64,000 bases of DNA, taken from contig JAFZQJ010000006.1 of NCBI GenBank assembly GCA_017620395.1, forward strand, positions 1 through 64,000, given 5' to 3'. The notes below the pieces were generated by a model. The model made no database searches, was not told the DNA's origin, and saw only the letters and a program-made list of their open reading frames with translations. The position numbers and the translations under genes are program-made. Position 1 is the first letter of the stretch; each line of letters begins with the position of its first letter. This DNA is from Clostridia bacterium. Its GTDB lineage: Bacteria; Bacillota; Clostridia; Oscillospirales; RGIG8002. Below, piece by piece: positions 17,268 through 25,016 of this stretch.

Positions 17268-18101
17268 TCATTCTTCTACGCATCCGTCGCAGACCTTGAC
17301 GGCGGGGCCGGTCATGATCACGCGCTCGTCGGTGTAGTTTATCGTCAGGTCGCCGCCGAGCAGGTGGACGGTGATATCCTCGCCCTTGCCGCAGAAGCCG
17401 CAGAGCACGGCGGCGACGGCGGCGGCGCAGGCGCCCGTTCCGCAGGCGAAGGTCTCTCCGCTCCCGCGTTCCCAGACGCGCATCTGCAGCTCGTTTCCGC
17501 CGAGCACGCGGACGAACTCCGTGTTCACGCCCTCGGGGAAAAGCGGCGACTTCTCGAACCGCTCGCCCTCGGCGCGTATATCCATATCCTCCACGCCGTC
17601 GCGGAAGACGACGCAGTGCGGGTTGCCCATCGAAACGCAGGTCGCATTATACTTCCTGCCGCCGATCTCGATAACGCCGTTTATCACCGGCGCTTCCGCG
17701 AGCACCGGCACGGCTTCCGGCGCAGTTTCCGCCCTGCCCATATCGACGGAGAGCGTCTTCGCTTCGCCGTCCGCGGCGTGAACAGTCAGCGTTTTTATAC
17801 CGGCGAGCGTTTCAACGGTGATGACGTCCTTTTTCGCGATGCCGTTGTCATAGAGGTACTTGCCGACGCAGCGGATGCCGTTGCCGCACATCTTCCCCTC
17901 TGAGCCGTCGGCGTTGAACATACGCATCTTTGCGTCCGCCTTGTCGGAGGGGCAGATGAGTATAACGCCGTCCGCGCCGACGGAGAAGCGCCGCGGCGAA
18001 AGCCGCACCGCGAGCGCGGCGGGATCGTCCACCGTCTGCCCGAAGCAGTTGATGTAGATATAGTCGTTTCCGCAGCCCTGCATTTTTGTGAATTTCAGCA
18101 T
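17268..18101 (-). CDS. dapF: Diaminopimelate epimerase
   Basis: 277 residues. It converts LL- to meso-diaminopimelate in lysine and peptidoglycan synthesis. The two catalytic cysteines are in MCGNGIRC (Cys72) and FACGTGACA (Cys220), and the N-terminus FTKMQGCGNDYIYIN is typical. I chose the ATG at 18101, which gives the family's N-terminus; an in-frame start 27 nt upstream has no better ribosome site. It stands alone, convergent with rarA. Confidence 0.95.
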   Translation of the reverse strand: MLKFTKMQGCGNDYIYINCFGQTVDDPAALAVRLSPRRFSVGADGVILICPSDKADAKMRMFNADGSEGKMCGNGIRCVGKYLYDNGIAKKDVITVETLAGIKTLTVHAADGEAKTLSVDMGRAETAPEAVPVLAEAPVINGVIEIGGRKYNATCVSMGNPHCVVFRDGVEDMDIRAEGERFEKSPLFPEGVNTEFVRVLGGNELQMRVWERGSGETFACGTGACAAAVAAVLCGFCGKGEDITVHLLGGDLTINYTDERVIMTGPAVKVCDGCVEE

Positions 18102-18165
18102 AGTATGCACCCCGCTTTGCCGCTGCATTTGAAAGATGGATCGATATTACTTATTGATGATACCG

Positions 18166-18795
18166 CTATGCGTTCTGCTCAAAGAATTCGCAGTTGCCGA
18201 TGCGATAATCGTCGTCGTATATATCAAATCTGCGGGCGGAGATCGATCCCATCGCCTCACGCGGCTTGATGAATCTCACGTCACATGATTTGTCCTTGCG
18301 CGAATAATTCGACATAGCGACGACGTATTCGGGACGCGCGTCGTCTGCGCTTCCGTTTTCTTCGCTCGGTTTTAATATGTAAATACGATTCTCCGCAAAC
18401 ACGACGTTTATTTTTATGTGCGCACGGGCGACAACGTCGTCCGCGGAGTGTTGTTCGGTTCTTACGAATACTTTGTATCTGTAATCGATAAGTTTGATAA
18501 TAAGATTTGAAATTACAGTTGCTGAAAGCAGCGCAAGCGCTCCGGGGAAATAATTCAGATCATTCGGTTTAATCACTATGATTACGATGCAGGTTAACGC
18601 GAAAAGTATACTCAAAACCGTGGTGATCGTATTGATCTTTTTTACGCGCGGGCTCATCCATTCAACTGCTTCTTTGCCGCAGCCGGCGCAGCCCCAATGC
18701 GTTTTACCAAACAGGCGGCCGCGCTTTTCTCCTGCCGGCTTTTTGAGGGGAGACAACGATTTTCCGCCGCAATACGGGCAGTAACACTTCTTCAT
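18166..18795 (-). CDS. Zinc-ribbon membrane protein, unknown function
   Basis: 209 residues that I do not recognise as a named family. The N-terminus has two CxxC pairs (CPYCGG at about 5-8 and CAGCGK at about 36-39), probably a zinc ribbon. Two adjacent transmembrane helices follow (about 56-77 and 83-105), then a hydrophilic C-terminal domain with several basic residues. It is a single-gene unit with its own consensus promoter. The base composition is slightly richer in A+T than neighbouring dapF. Confidence 0.75.
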   Translation of the reverse strand: MKKCYCPYCGGKSLSPLKKPAGEKRGRLFGKTHWGCAGCGKEAVEWMSPRVKKINTITTVLSILFALTCIVIIVIKPNDLNYFPGALALLSATVISNLIIKLIDYRYKVFVRTEQHSADDVVARAHIKINVVFAENRIYILKPSEENGSADDARPEYVVAMSNYSRKDKSCDVRFIKPREAMGSISARRFDIYDDDYRIGNCEFFEQNA

Positions 18796-18830
18796 TACGA
18801 GCCGTCCCTTCCGTTTCTTTCTTTGCCGCT

Positions 18831-18859
18831 ATTATATTGCAAAAACCCGCCGCTGTCAA
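18831..18859 (-). promoter_or_regulatory. Promoter of the zinc-ribbon membrane protein
   Basis: Leftward TTGACA (18854-18859), 17 bp, TATAAT (18831-18836): perfect consensus, 36 bp from the start codon. Confidence 0.85.
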
Positions 18860-18910
18860 GTAATATCCGCGCCGGACGCGGCATAGTATTCCGCGGAGGG
18901 TGAAAACGGT

Positions 18911-19387
18911 ATGTTTGTGTTTACGTTCAACGTCAAAAAAGCGGCGAAGTACGCTCTTATAGTCGCGCTCGCGGCGGCAACGGTGATCTTCGCGGCGGCG
19001 CGGGTGCGCGATTCGCGGGCGGTGCCCGCGGCGAAGTCCGCGTATCAGGATATCGCCGGCAACGAGGCGCGGCGGGAGTTTCTCGCCGGCTTCGGTTGGG
19101 AAACGACGGCGGAGCCGGAGGAAACGGTCGCGGTCTCCGTGCCGGAGGAGTTCGAAGGCGCCTTCGCGGAGTACGCGGAGCTGCAGCTTTCGCAGGGCTT
19201 CTCGCTCGAGAGTTTCAAAGGCAAAACGCTCACGCGCTACACCTACGGCGTGACGAACTACGGCGGCGAGCCGGAGGGGAGCGTCAAAGCCAACCTGCTT
19301 ATGTCAGGCACGACGGTGGTCGGCGGCGACGTCTGTTCCGTCCGCTCGGACGGCTTCATCCACGGCCTCGCCAAGCCGCGGGAATAA
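18911..19387 (+). CDS. DUF4830-like membrane-anchored protein
   Basis: 158 residues with an uncleaved or signal-type N-terminal helix (about 11-30) and an extracellular domain. The order of motifs FLAGFGW, VPEEFEGAFAEYAELQLSQGF, KGKTLTRYTYGVTNY and VVGGDVCSVRSDGFIHGL resembles my memory of the DUF4830 family, found in Clostridia and of unknown function. I see no operon partner: the gene is followed by its own terminator. Confidence 0.72.
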   Translation: MFVFTFNVKKAAKYALIVALAAATVIFAAARVRDSRAVPAAKSAYQDIAGNEARREFLAGFGWETTAEPEETVAVSVPEEFEGAFAEYAELQLSQGFSLESFKGKTLTRYTYGVTNYGGEPEGSVKANLLMSGTTVVGGDVCSVRSDGFIHGLAKPRE

Positions 19388-19406
19388 AGCTGTAACGGCG
19401 AGTATA

Positions 19407-19433
19407 AAAGCGCGAGTTGTCTCGCGCTTTTTT
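19407..19433 (+). terminator. Terminator of the DUF4830 gene
   Basis: 10-bp stem (19407-19416 with 19421-19430), TTGT loop, T-run to 19433. Confidence 0.75.
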
Positions 19434-19516
19434 GTGTGTATATTTGTCATATTGATTAATGAGTGTATAGGAATAGAATAACAGAATAAAAGAATACTAA
19501 AAAATACTGAAAAATA

Positions 19517-19545
19517 TTGAAAAAACAGTTAATAACTAGTATAAT
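19517..19545 (+). promoter_or_regulatory. Promoter of the dockerin genes
   Basis: TTGAAA (19517-19522), 17 bp, TATAAT (19540-19545), inside a notably A+T-rich 130-bp intergenic stretch. Confidence 0.7.
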
Positions 19546-19579
19546 TAATTATTGATAATATAAATGTGGTGGGGTTTCT

Positions 19580-19774
19580 ATGAAAACAATTACGTCGAGT
19601 TTATTGTTGATAGCGGCGGATGCCAACCACGACGGCGTTGTTGACATTTCTGACGCCCAATTAATTGTTGCTGAGGACGCAGGTATTCCATCGATAAATC
19701 AGAATCCACTTACTGAGCCTGAACTTCCGGATGATGTGTATTTTGAGCTTTCGTGGCTCGACTTTGATGATTAG
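19580..19774 (+). CDS. Small protein with a single dockerin-like calcium loop
   Basis: 64 residues. Residues 13-35 form one dockerin type I half-repeat (DANHDGVVDISDAQLI), with the EF-hand-like spacing D-N-D-G-D-D. The rest is acidic and has no recognisable domain. There is no clear signal peptide: the N-terminus is only weakly hydrophobic. It sits 36 bp before the dockerin/LRR protein, behind its own promoter and a ribosome site (GGTGGGG). It could be a real mini-protein or the 3' remnant of a deleted dockerin gene that gained a start. Confidence 0.55.
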   Translation: MKTITSSLLLIAADANHDGVVDISDAQLIVAEDAGIPSINQNPLTEPELPDDVYFELSWLDFDD

Positions 19775-19810
19775 CGGGAGAAATAATCATTCCGGTAAGG
19801 AGATGATACT

Positions 19811-21046
19811 ATGAAAAAATGTATAGCAACATTCTTAGCGCTTTCATTGGCCTTGTCGCTTTTCTGCGGGGCGTCTGCTTTGGCTTCCGATTTTAAGAAG
19901 TGCGGCGAGGATCTGACTTGGTCGGTCGTCGACGGCGTTCTCACAATAAGCGGTACGGGCGATATGTATGATTACAGCAGCGAAAACCCCGCGCCGTGGA
20001 CGAATGTTTTGAGAGAGATCATTATCGAACCCGGAGTGACGTCGATAGGGGATTACGCTTTTCATCACGTTGAAGGCAATATTACTTTTACCAAAGATCC
20101 CGACACCGGCGAATGGATCGTCGCAAAAGGACCCGTAGAGGTCGTTTCTATCCCGGAGGGCATGAGGCGCATAGGGGAACGCGCGTTTGCGCATGTGCAC
20201 ATCGAAGAAATAGAAATACCGGCCACCGTTACCGAAATAGAAAGTGATGCTTTTGCAGGCTGCATATTTCTGAAAAAAGCGGTTTTTCTCGGCGCTCCGG
20301 AAACGATTGGCATCCACGCGTTTGGAACATCGGGACTGGAGGAGATAATCATTCCGGAGAGGTTAAAAACGATAGGCGACTACGCTTTTTCCGGATGCCG
20401 GTGGATCAAAAGGATATATATACCGGCAAGCGTTGAATCGATAGGTAAAGATGCGTTTTTTGGCACGGCGTCAGTCGAGAGCATAGAAGTTTCGGAGGAT
20501 AATGAAAATTATAAAGCCGTCGGCGGCTGTTTGATAGAAACGGAGGGAAAACGCCTTTTGGCGGCTGCTTCGGACTGCGCTATACCTGCCGACGGCAGTG
20601 TTGAGATAATAGGCGGCGGCGCATTTGCCAACAGAACAGGTCTTGTATCTCTTGAGATCCCGGAAGGCGTGAAGGAAATAGAAGACAACGAATTCGCGTG
20701 CTGCGAAAATCTGGTGAGCGTTTTTATTCCGAAAAGCGTCGAAAAGATCGGAACGAACGCGTTCCGTTGGTGCAATTCGCTCGTCATTCGCTGTTATAGC
20801 GGATCGTTTGCACACAGATTCGCCGAAAAGAAGGGCATTGCTTTTGAGCTTGTGTACGAAGGCGATTTCGATAACGACGGAGATATCACCGTTGCGGACG
20901 CCCTGTCCGCGCTTCGCATAGCCGCGAGGTTGGCTGATCCGGTTGAAAAGTTCGGTTCGCTTGTGGGCGATATGGACGGCGACGGCGAGATCACAGTCTC
21001 GGATGCGCTTGATATACTGCGTATCGCGGCAAGATTGACGAAATAA
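19811..21046 (+). CDS. Secreted BspA-type leucine-rich-repeat protein with C-terminal dockerin
   Basis: 411 residues. A signal peptide (about 1-25, cleavage after a small-residue motif such as ALA-S) leads into a series of about six BspA-like (LRR_5) repeats (about 40-330), each carrying the IGDYAF/IGKDAF core. The C-terminus (about 350-411) is a complete type I dockerin with two calcium loops, DFDNDGDITVADAL and DMDGDGEITVSDAL, each followed by ILRIAARL. The protein is exported and probably docks onto a cohesin-bearing scaffold, where the LRR part could bind host or polymer ligands. No cohesin is encoded in this window. Confidence 0.9.
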   Translation: MKKCIATFLALSLALSLFCGASALASDFKKCGEDLTWSVVDGVLTISGTGDMYDYSSENPAPWTNVLREIIIEPGVTSIGDYAFHHVEGNITFTKDPDTGEWIVAKGPVEVVSIPEGMRRIGERAFAHVHIEEIEIPATVTEIESDAFAGCIFLKKAVFLGAPETIGIHAFGTSGLEEIIIPERLKTIGDYAFSGCRWIKRIYIPASVESIGKDAFFGTASVESIEVSEDNENYKAVGGCLIETEGKRLLAAASDCAIPADGSVEIIGGGAFANRTGLVSLEIPEGVKEIEDNEFACCENLVSVFIPKSVEKIGTNAFRWCNSLVIRCYSGSFAHRFAEKKGIAFELVYEGDFDNDGDITVADALSALRIAARLADPVEKFGSLVGDMDGDGEITVSDALDILRIAARLTK

Positions 21047-21055
21047 GTTTAACAC

Positions 21056-21090
21056 ATAAAAAAAGACGCCCCGCGGGGCGTCTTTTTTTA
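21056..21090. terminator. Bidirectional terminator
   Basis: Self-complementary GACGCCCC/GGGGCGTC core flanked by seven A and seven T, between the convergent LRR and metallophosphoesterase genes. Confidence 0.85.
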
Positions 21091-22182
21091 TCATTCGTTT
21101 ACAATATCTATCACGGCGAATTCGCTTATGCAGCCGGTCTTGAAGGGGATGCCCCAGCCGGAGATGCCGCTGGTAACGTAAAAGTCCGTTTCACCACGTC
21201 GCTCGGAGCCGTATTCGCGGTCGTTCGAGCCGCTCCAGAGCCCGATCAGTCCGGCGGGGAAGATGTGGCCGCCGTGAGTGTGGCCGGAGAGCACGAGGTC
21301 GACTCCGCATTCCGCCTCGGCGGCGTAGTCGTTCGGCTGATGATCGAGCATTATCGCGTATTTCGTGCGGTCGAGCCCGCTCGTCAGCTCTGCGGCGGAG
21401 AGGCGGTCGCGCTCGCTGCGGTCGCGCCGACCGACGATATAGAAGCTGCCGTTCACCAGCGCCGTTTCGTCGCGCAGGACGGTGACGGAGTTCTTATCGA
21501 GCGCGTCGAGCAGCTCCTGCGTCGAGAAGTTGCGGTATTGGAAATAGCCCCTGTCGTGGTTGCCGAAGACGAAGTAGACGCCGTATTTCGACCTGACCTC
21601 GCCCAGCGCGTCGCAGGCGCGGAGCATATCCGCCTTTTCGGTGTCGTCGTCGACGAAGTCGCCGACGATTACGACGACGTCGGGTTCGACCGCGCTGACG
21701 CGCTCCATCTGCTCCGCGAAGCCCTCGCCGTCGAGCGTTATGCCGAGGTGCGAATCCGCGATCTCGACCACGCGTAGGCGCTCCGCGCCGAAGTCCTTGC
21801 CCGTCGTGAAGGTCTCGTGCGTTTCAAAGACGTGGTGCGCGAAGAACCAGCCGCAGGCGAGGTATACGACCGCGAGCGAGAGCGAGATGATACCCGCCAG
21901 ATCGCCGCGCGGACGCTTCCGCGCCTTGCGGATGACAAAGCCGATAAGGTCGCCGAGCGCGAGGAAGATTATGACGTGCATCCAGACTATGATAACGGCG
22001 TAGAGATTGACGAAGAAAAACGCCGCTATCGGCAGCAGCGCGGCGGAAGCGATGAGCCATTCGAGCCACTTTCTGCCGCCCGCGAGCCGCTTGACGAAGC
22101 CGAACCTGCGGCACCGCCACACTATGTAAAAGCACCCGACCGCCAGCAACGCGGTGAGTATCGTGATTATCGTTCTGAACAA
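21091..22182 (-). CDS. Membrane-anchored metallophosphoesterase
   Basis: 363 residues. Four hydrophobic helices (about 1-125) precede a calcineurin-type phosphoesterase domain with all its signatures: ADSHLG (about 147), GDFVDD, GNHDRG and LSGHTHGG, the order of the YaeI/YkuE group. The active site should face outside the cytoplasm; lipid-A-like or UDP-sugar phosphoesters are known substrates of relatives, but the substrate here is not determinable. The start codon appears to be TTG at 22182, since AAAGGAGG precedes it by 9 nt and no ATG or GTG is near. Confidence 0.88.
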   Translation of the reverse strand: MFRTIITILTALLAVGCFYIVWRCRRFGFVKRLAGGRKWLEWLIASAALLPIAAFFFVNLYAVIIVWMHVIIFLALGDLIGFVIRKARKRPRGDLAGIISLSLAVVYLACGWFFAHHVFETHETFTTGKDFGAERLRVVEIADSHLGITLDGEGFAEQMERVSAVEPDVVVIVGDFVDDDTEKADMLRACDALGEVRSKYGVYFVFGNHDRGYFQYRNFSTQELLDALDKNSVTVLRDETALVNGSFYIVGRRDRSERDRLSAAELTSGLDRTKYAIMLDHQPNDYAAEAECGVDLVLSGHTHGGHIFPAGLIGLWSGSNDREYGSERRGETDFYVTSGISGWGIPFKTGCISEFAVIDIVNE

Positions 22183-22215
22183 GCGGCGCGTCCTCCTTTG
22201 CGGGATTATGGAAAA

Positions 22216-22244
22216 AATATAGCATAATTCCCGCGTTTCAGCAA
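22216..22244 (-). promoter_or_regulatory. Promoter of the metallophosphoesterase
   Basis: Leftward TTGCTG (22239-22244), 17 bp, TATATT (22216-22221). Confidence 0.6.
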
Positions 22245-22307
22245 GTGAAAAATCGTTATTTCACAAAATATTCAGCGATTCGACACATATTCTGCCGCGT
22301 CCGCTTA

Positions 22308-22336
22308 TTGACAAACCGAGCCCGTCGGGTTATAAT
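22308..22336 (+). promoter_or_regulatory. Promoter of the lipoprotein at 22.4 kb
   Basis: TTGACA (22308-22313), 17 bp, TATAAT (22331-22336): perfect consensus. Confidence 0.85.
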
Positions 22337-22366
22337 TACTTAAAACAAACCCGAAGGAGATATAAT

Positions 22367-22867
22367 ATGAAAAAGTTTCTTTCGATACTGCTCGCGTGTC
22401 TGACGCTCGCCGCGCTCTGCGCCTGCGGAAGCGGAAACGGAAGCGGCGACGCCGAAGCCGTCAAGGGCGAAACGCAGGAATGGGGCAAGCTCTCCCTCTT
22501 CGTGCCGGACGGAAACAGCCTCGTCGGCGGCAGCCTTATCGACGCGGAGGACCCATATTCCGCGTGGATCCTGCTTGACAGCGACAATATGCACTACTAC
22601 CTCGTCGGCGTTGTGGACGGCAGAGAGGCCGCCGAGACCAACCTCGCGGCGGCGCAGGAGGTCAACGACGTCAACGGCGGCGAAGGCGCCGTCACCATCG
22701 AAGTAAACGGCGTGACCTGGACAGGTTATTCCTATAAGTACAACGGCGCGGACTGCTTCCAGCTCTTCGGCGACGTTGGCGGCAAATGGGTGACCGTCAG
22801 CGCGGCATACCACGCTTATGACTCCGCCGAGACGAAGGCGGTGCTCGAATCCATCAAGGTGTTCTGA
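22367..22867 (+). CDS. Small lipoprotein, unknown function
   Basis: 166 residues. The N-terminus is a lipoprotein signal with the lipobox LCAC, giving a mature protein anchored at Cys20. A Gly/Ser linker follows, then a compact domain of about 130 residues with alternating beta-strands (KLSLFVPDGN, AWILLD, YYLVGVVDG, WVTVSAAYHAY). It ends AVLESIKVF, a terminal helix-strand seen in several small Clostridial lipoproteins. It has a very strong ribosome site (GAAGGAGAT) and promoter, so it should be abundant. A second small membrane protein gene follows after 12 bp. Confidence 0.8.
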   Translation: MKKFLSILLACLTLAALCACGSGNGSGDAEAVKGETQEWGKLSLFVPDGNSLVGGSLIDAEDPYSAWILLDSDNMHYYLVGVVDGREAAETNLAAAQEVNDVNGGEGAVTIEVNGVTWTGYSYKYNGADCFQLFGDVGGKWVTVSAAYHAYDSAETKAVLESIKVF

Positions 22868-22879
22868 CGGAGGTTGGCT

Positions 22880-23416
22880 TTGCTGCAGATGACTCAGGGT
22901 TTTCCGCCTGTATTCAGGATACTTCCGGTGCTGATGGTGGTGTGCATCATCGTCATGCGCCTGCTTCGGCACAGCTCCGAACGCGCCGAGGAGCGCGAGA
23001 ACGCGGTGCGCGGCAACAGCTTTATGTGCGAATACCGCAAGCACGGCGGTATGGACGGCGCTTTTCTGCTGATGAAACTCGTTTCGGACGCGGACGGCGT
23101 CAAGCTCTTCGTCGGCGAGCGCCTGCCGGACGCGGAGGAGACGGAAGAGATCTACCCGCTGCCGGCGAATGCCGCGGATCCGCTGATTGATATTTACTTA
23201 GACCGCGGCGTCTTCAAGTGGGGAGAGCTGAAGCGGTCGGAGCTTATCGCGCTCGATTCATCGACCTACACCGTCCGCTTCAATACCGCGGTGGGAGAAA
23301 CGCAGTTCAGTTCCAACGACGAGCTTCCTAAGAGCGGCGACGGGATTTTCGTCGACGTTTACGACTACCTGAACAGCTGGCGCAATGTTTTCCGCAACGC
23401 GCTGAAAAATGAATAA
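22880..23416 (+). CDS. Membrane-anchored small protein, unknown function
   Basis: 178 residues with one N-terminal helix (about 8-28) and a soluble domain without recognised motifs. The frame opens with two TTG codons and no nearby ATG that fits. GGAGG (22869-22873) touches the first TTG (22874) but lies 6 nt before the second (22880), so I take the second. It directly follows the lipoprotein gene and is probably co-transcribed. I found no family resemblance. Confidence 0.65.
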   Translation: MLQMTQGFPPVFRILPVLMVVCIIVMRLLRHSSERAEERENAVRGNSFMCEYRKHGGMDGAFLLMKLVSDADGVKLFVGERLPDAEETEEIYPLPANAADPLIDIYLDRGVFKWGELKRSELIALDSSTYTVRFNTAVGETQFSSNDELPKSGDGIFVDVYDYLNSWRNVFRNALKNE

Positions 23417-23432
23417 TAAGCATATATATCGG

Positions 23433-23738
23433 GAACGCGCCCTCCGGGCGTGCAAATCAGGGATACGCCGGTCTTAAAAAGGATCTTTTCGCGCCGGACT
23501 GCGTTGAAAGCGCTCGGAATACATACAGTATTCCATCGCGCTTTCGCCTTGCCCGACACAAAAATCTCTCTTTTTAAGATGCGGAGCAGTTTTGAGCGAG
23601 ATGTTTATCGTTCAGGCAAAACAACAAAACAGCGGTCATACTTGATGTATGGCCGCTGTTTTTTGTGAAGCATGGGCGGGAAACAGCCGTTCAAAACCCG
23701 ACTTATCCCTAATTTGCGCGCCCTTTTGGGGCGCGTTC
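23433..23738. repeat. 306-bp non-coding element with inverted terminal sequences
   Basis: This gene-free stretch begins GAACGCGCCC...GCAAATCAGGGATA (23433-23465) and ends with the inverse of nearly the same sequence (23704-23738). Each arm is itself a short hairpin. Inside lie nested inverted repeats: TCTTAAAAAG/CTTTTTAAGA (23472 and 23570), GAAAGCGC/GCGCTTTC (23506 and 23538) around GGAATAC/GTATTCC (23516 and 23528). I see no transposase. It resembles a non-autonomous mobile element or a large structured repeat. Confidence 0.6.
23624..23666 (+). terminator. Intrinsic terminator within the repeat element
   Basis: Long stem AACAGCGGTCATAC paired with GTATGGCCGCTGTT (one wobble), then six T. 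It could end the 22.4-kb transcript. Confidence 0.65.
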
Positions 23739-23753
23739 TTTGCGTATTCGCCG

Positions 23754-24122
23754 TTATCTTGTCGGGATGATCTCGAGCCAGTAGCCGTCGGGGTCCTGAA
23801 TGAAGTATATCCCCATCGACGGGTTCTCGAAGCAGATGCAGCCCATCTCCTCGTGGAGCCTGTGCGCGGCGTCGAAGTCGTCGGTGCGGAACGCGAGGTG
23901 AAACTCCTCCTCGCCGATGTCGTACTTCTGCGGATGGTCGCGCAACCAGGTCAGCTCCAGCTCGAACTCGCTGCTTTCGTTGCCGATATAGACGATGATG
24001 AAGGAGCCGTCGGAGGCCTCCTTGCGGTGCTTTTCGGTCAGCCCGAGCGCCTTTTCGTAAAACTTCAGTGAAACGCCGAGGTCGGCGACGTTGTAGTTTT
24101 CGTGGATCATTTTGAACTGCAT
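23754..24122 (-). CDS. gloA: VOC-family protein, glyoxalase I-like
   Basis: 122 residues, the size of single-domain lactoylglutathione lyases. Metal-ligand candidates sit in family positions: His7 (KMIHENYNV), a Glu in the FELELTW strand (about 57), His in EEEFHLAFRTDD (about 76), and Glu in YWLEIIP (about 118). The start at 24122 is set by AAAGGAGGA just upstream. It lies 13 bp after an UlaG-like hydrolase gene on the same strand, so both may be co-transcribed. It would detoxify methylglyoxal or handle a related adduct; Clostridia often use thiols other than glutathione. Confidence 0.85.
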   Translation of the reverse strand: MQFKMIHENYNVADLGVSLKFYEKALGLTEKHRKEASDGSFIIVYIGNESSEFELELTWLRDHPQKYDIGEEEFHLAFRTDDFDAAHRLHEEMGCICFENPSMGIYFIQDPDGYWLEIIPTR

Positions 24123-24135
24123 ATCCGTTCCTCCT

Positions 24136-24837
24136 TTATATTTCCCAGTGCGTTTCGTGCGCGGTGTCGGGCACGCGCGCGCCGGACGCGATCGTATCGG
24201 GCAGTATCGCGAAGCGGCCGACGACTCCGGAGTCCTCCCAGAAGTGCATAGGCAGTATATTCGCCGGCTTGCAGAGCGAGAGGAAGAGCGACGCGCCGAG
24301 CGCGTAGTTTTCGCCGAGCCGGTCGTCAACGACGACGAAGGCGGCGTCGATGCGCTCGCCCGCGAGCTTTTCTATCTCGCGGCGGTAGTCGCGCTCCTGC
24401 GCGGCGAGCCATACCTCCGGCTCGCCCTCCCACGCCCACCAGTGCAGGTCGCCCGCGTGGTATACCGTTTCGCTTCCGGCGTCGACGAAAAAGGCGACGC
24501 CTTGGTCCGTCGAGCGCAGGGTCTTCACTCTGCCGAGCCCGCCGATCTCGTATTCGGCGTTCGCGGCGAGAAACGTCACGTCCGCTTCCGGCGGCGGCGA
24601 CGCCTTGCGCCGCACGTCGTGCGAAAGCAGATACCTGACCGTCCGTCCGCCGCCCGCGAGGGAGAAGATCTGTGGGTTGAAATGGTCCGGGTGCGCGTGG
24701 CTCGCGAAGACGAAAAGCGGTTTGTCCTGCGGCTTGCCTTCGATTACCGAGAGGTCGCCGCGGAAGTAGTCGAAGAGCATCAGCGCCTTTTCCGTTTCAA
24801 CGAGAAATCCGCTGTGCCCGAGGTAGTCTATTACCAT
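24136..24837 (-). CDS. UlaG-like metallo-beta-lactamase-fold hydrolase
   Basis: 233-residue cytoplasmic MBL-fold protein. It shows DYLGHSGFLVE at the N-terminus, the metal motif SHAHPDHFNP (about 65-74), an aspartate ligand in YHAGDLHWW, and a terminal MHFW strand. This order matches the UlaG/YtnP-like group (L-ascorbate-6-phosphate lactonase relatives), although substrates vary widely. The start at 24837 is supported by GGAG 7 nt upstream, and by the promoter only 50 bp away. Confidence 0.82.
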   Translation of the reverse strand: MVIDYLGHSGFLVETEKALMLFDYFRGDLSVIEGKPQDKPLFVFASHAHPDHFNPQIFSLAGGGRTVRYLLSHDVRRKASPPPEADVTFLAANAEYEIGGLGRVKTLRSTDQGVAFFVDAGSETVYHAGDLHWWAWEGEPEVWLAAQERDYRREIEKLAGERIDAAFVVVDDRLGENYALGASLFLSLCKPANILPMHFWEDSGVVGRFAILPDTIASGARVPDTAHETHWEI

Positions 24838-24888
24838 AATGCCGCTCCTTCCGCGCGGCGGGGCGTAAAGCCGCCGCCGTTTTGTGTA

Positions 24889-24917
24889 ATTATAGCATAA
24901 ACCGTTCGCGGAATCAA
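24889..24917 (-). promoter_or_regulatory. Promoter of the UlaG-like/gloA operon
   Basis: Leftward TTGATT (24912-24917), 17 bp, TATAAT (24889-24894). Confidence 0.75.
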
Positions 24918-24945
24918 TAAAAAGCGTTTTCCTCAGCGGTAATGA

Positions 24946-24974
24946 TTGCATTTTTCGGCAAAATCTGTTATCAT
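24946..24974 (+). promoter_or_regulatory. Promoter of the clostripain-like protease gene
   Basis: TTGCAT (24946-24951), 17 bp, TATCAT (24969-24974). The -35 region (ATTGCATTTTTCGG) is identical to that of the DUF308 gene at 41.5 kb. Confidence 0.65.
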
Positions 24975-25016
24975 AGAATCAGTGAATACGCTGACATCGA
25001 CAAGGAGGTTTTCTTC

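Noticed and set aside
23365-23559. Minus-strand frame in the 23.4-kb element (FKTGVSLICTPGGRVP)
   Set aside because: It reads through the inverted repeats and into the end of the neighbouring gene, with no ribosome site; I treat it as translation of repeat DNA.
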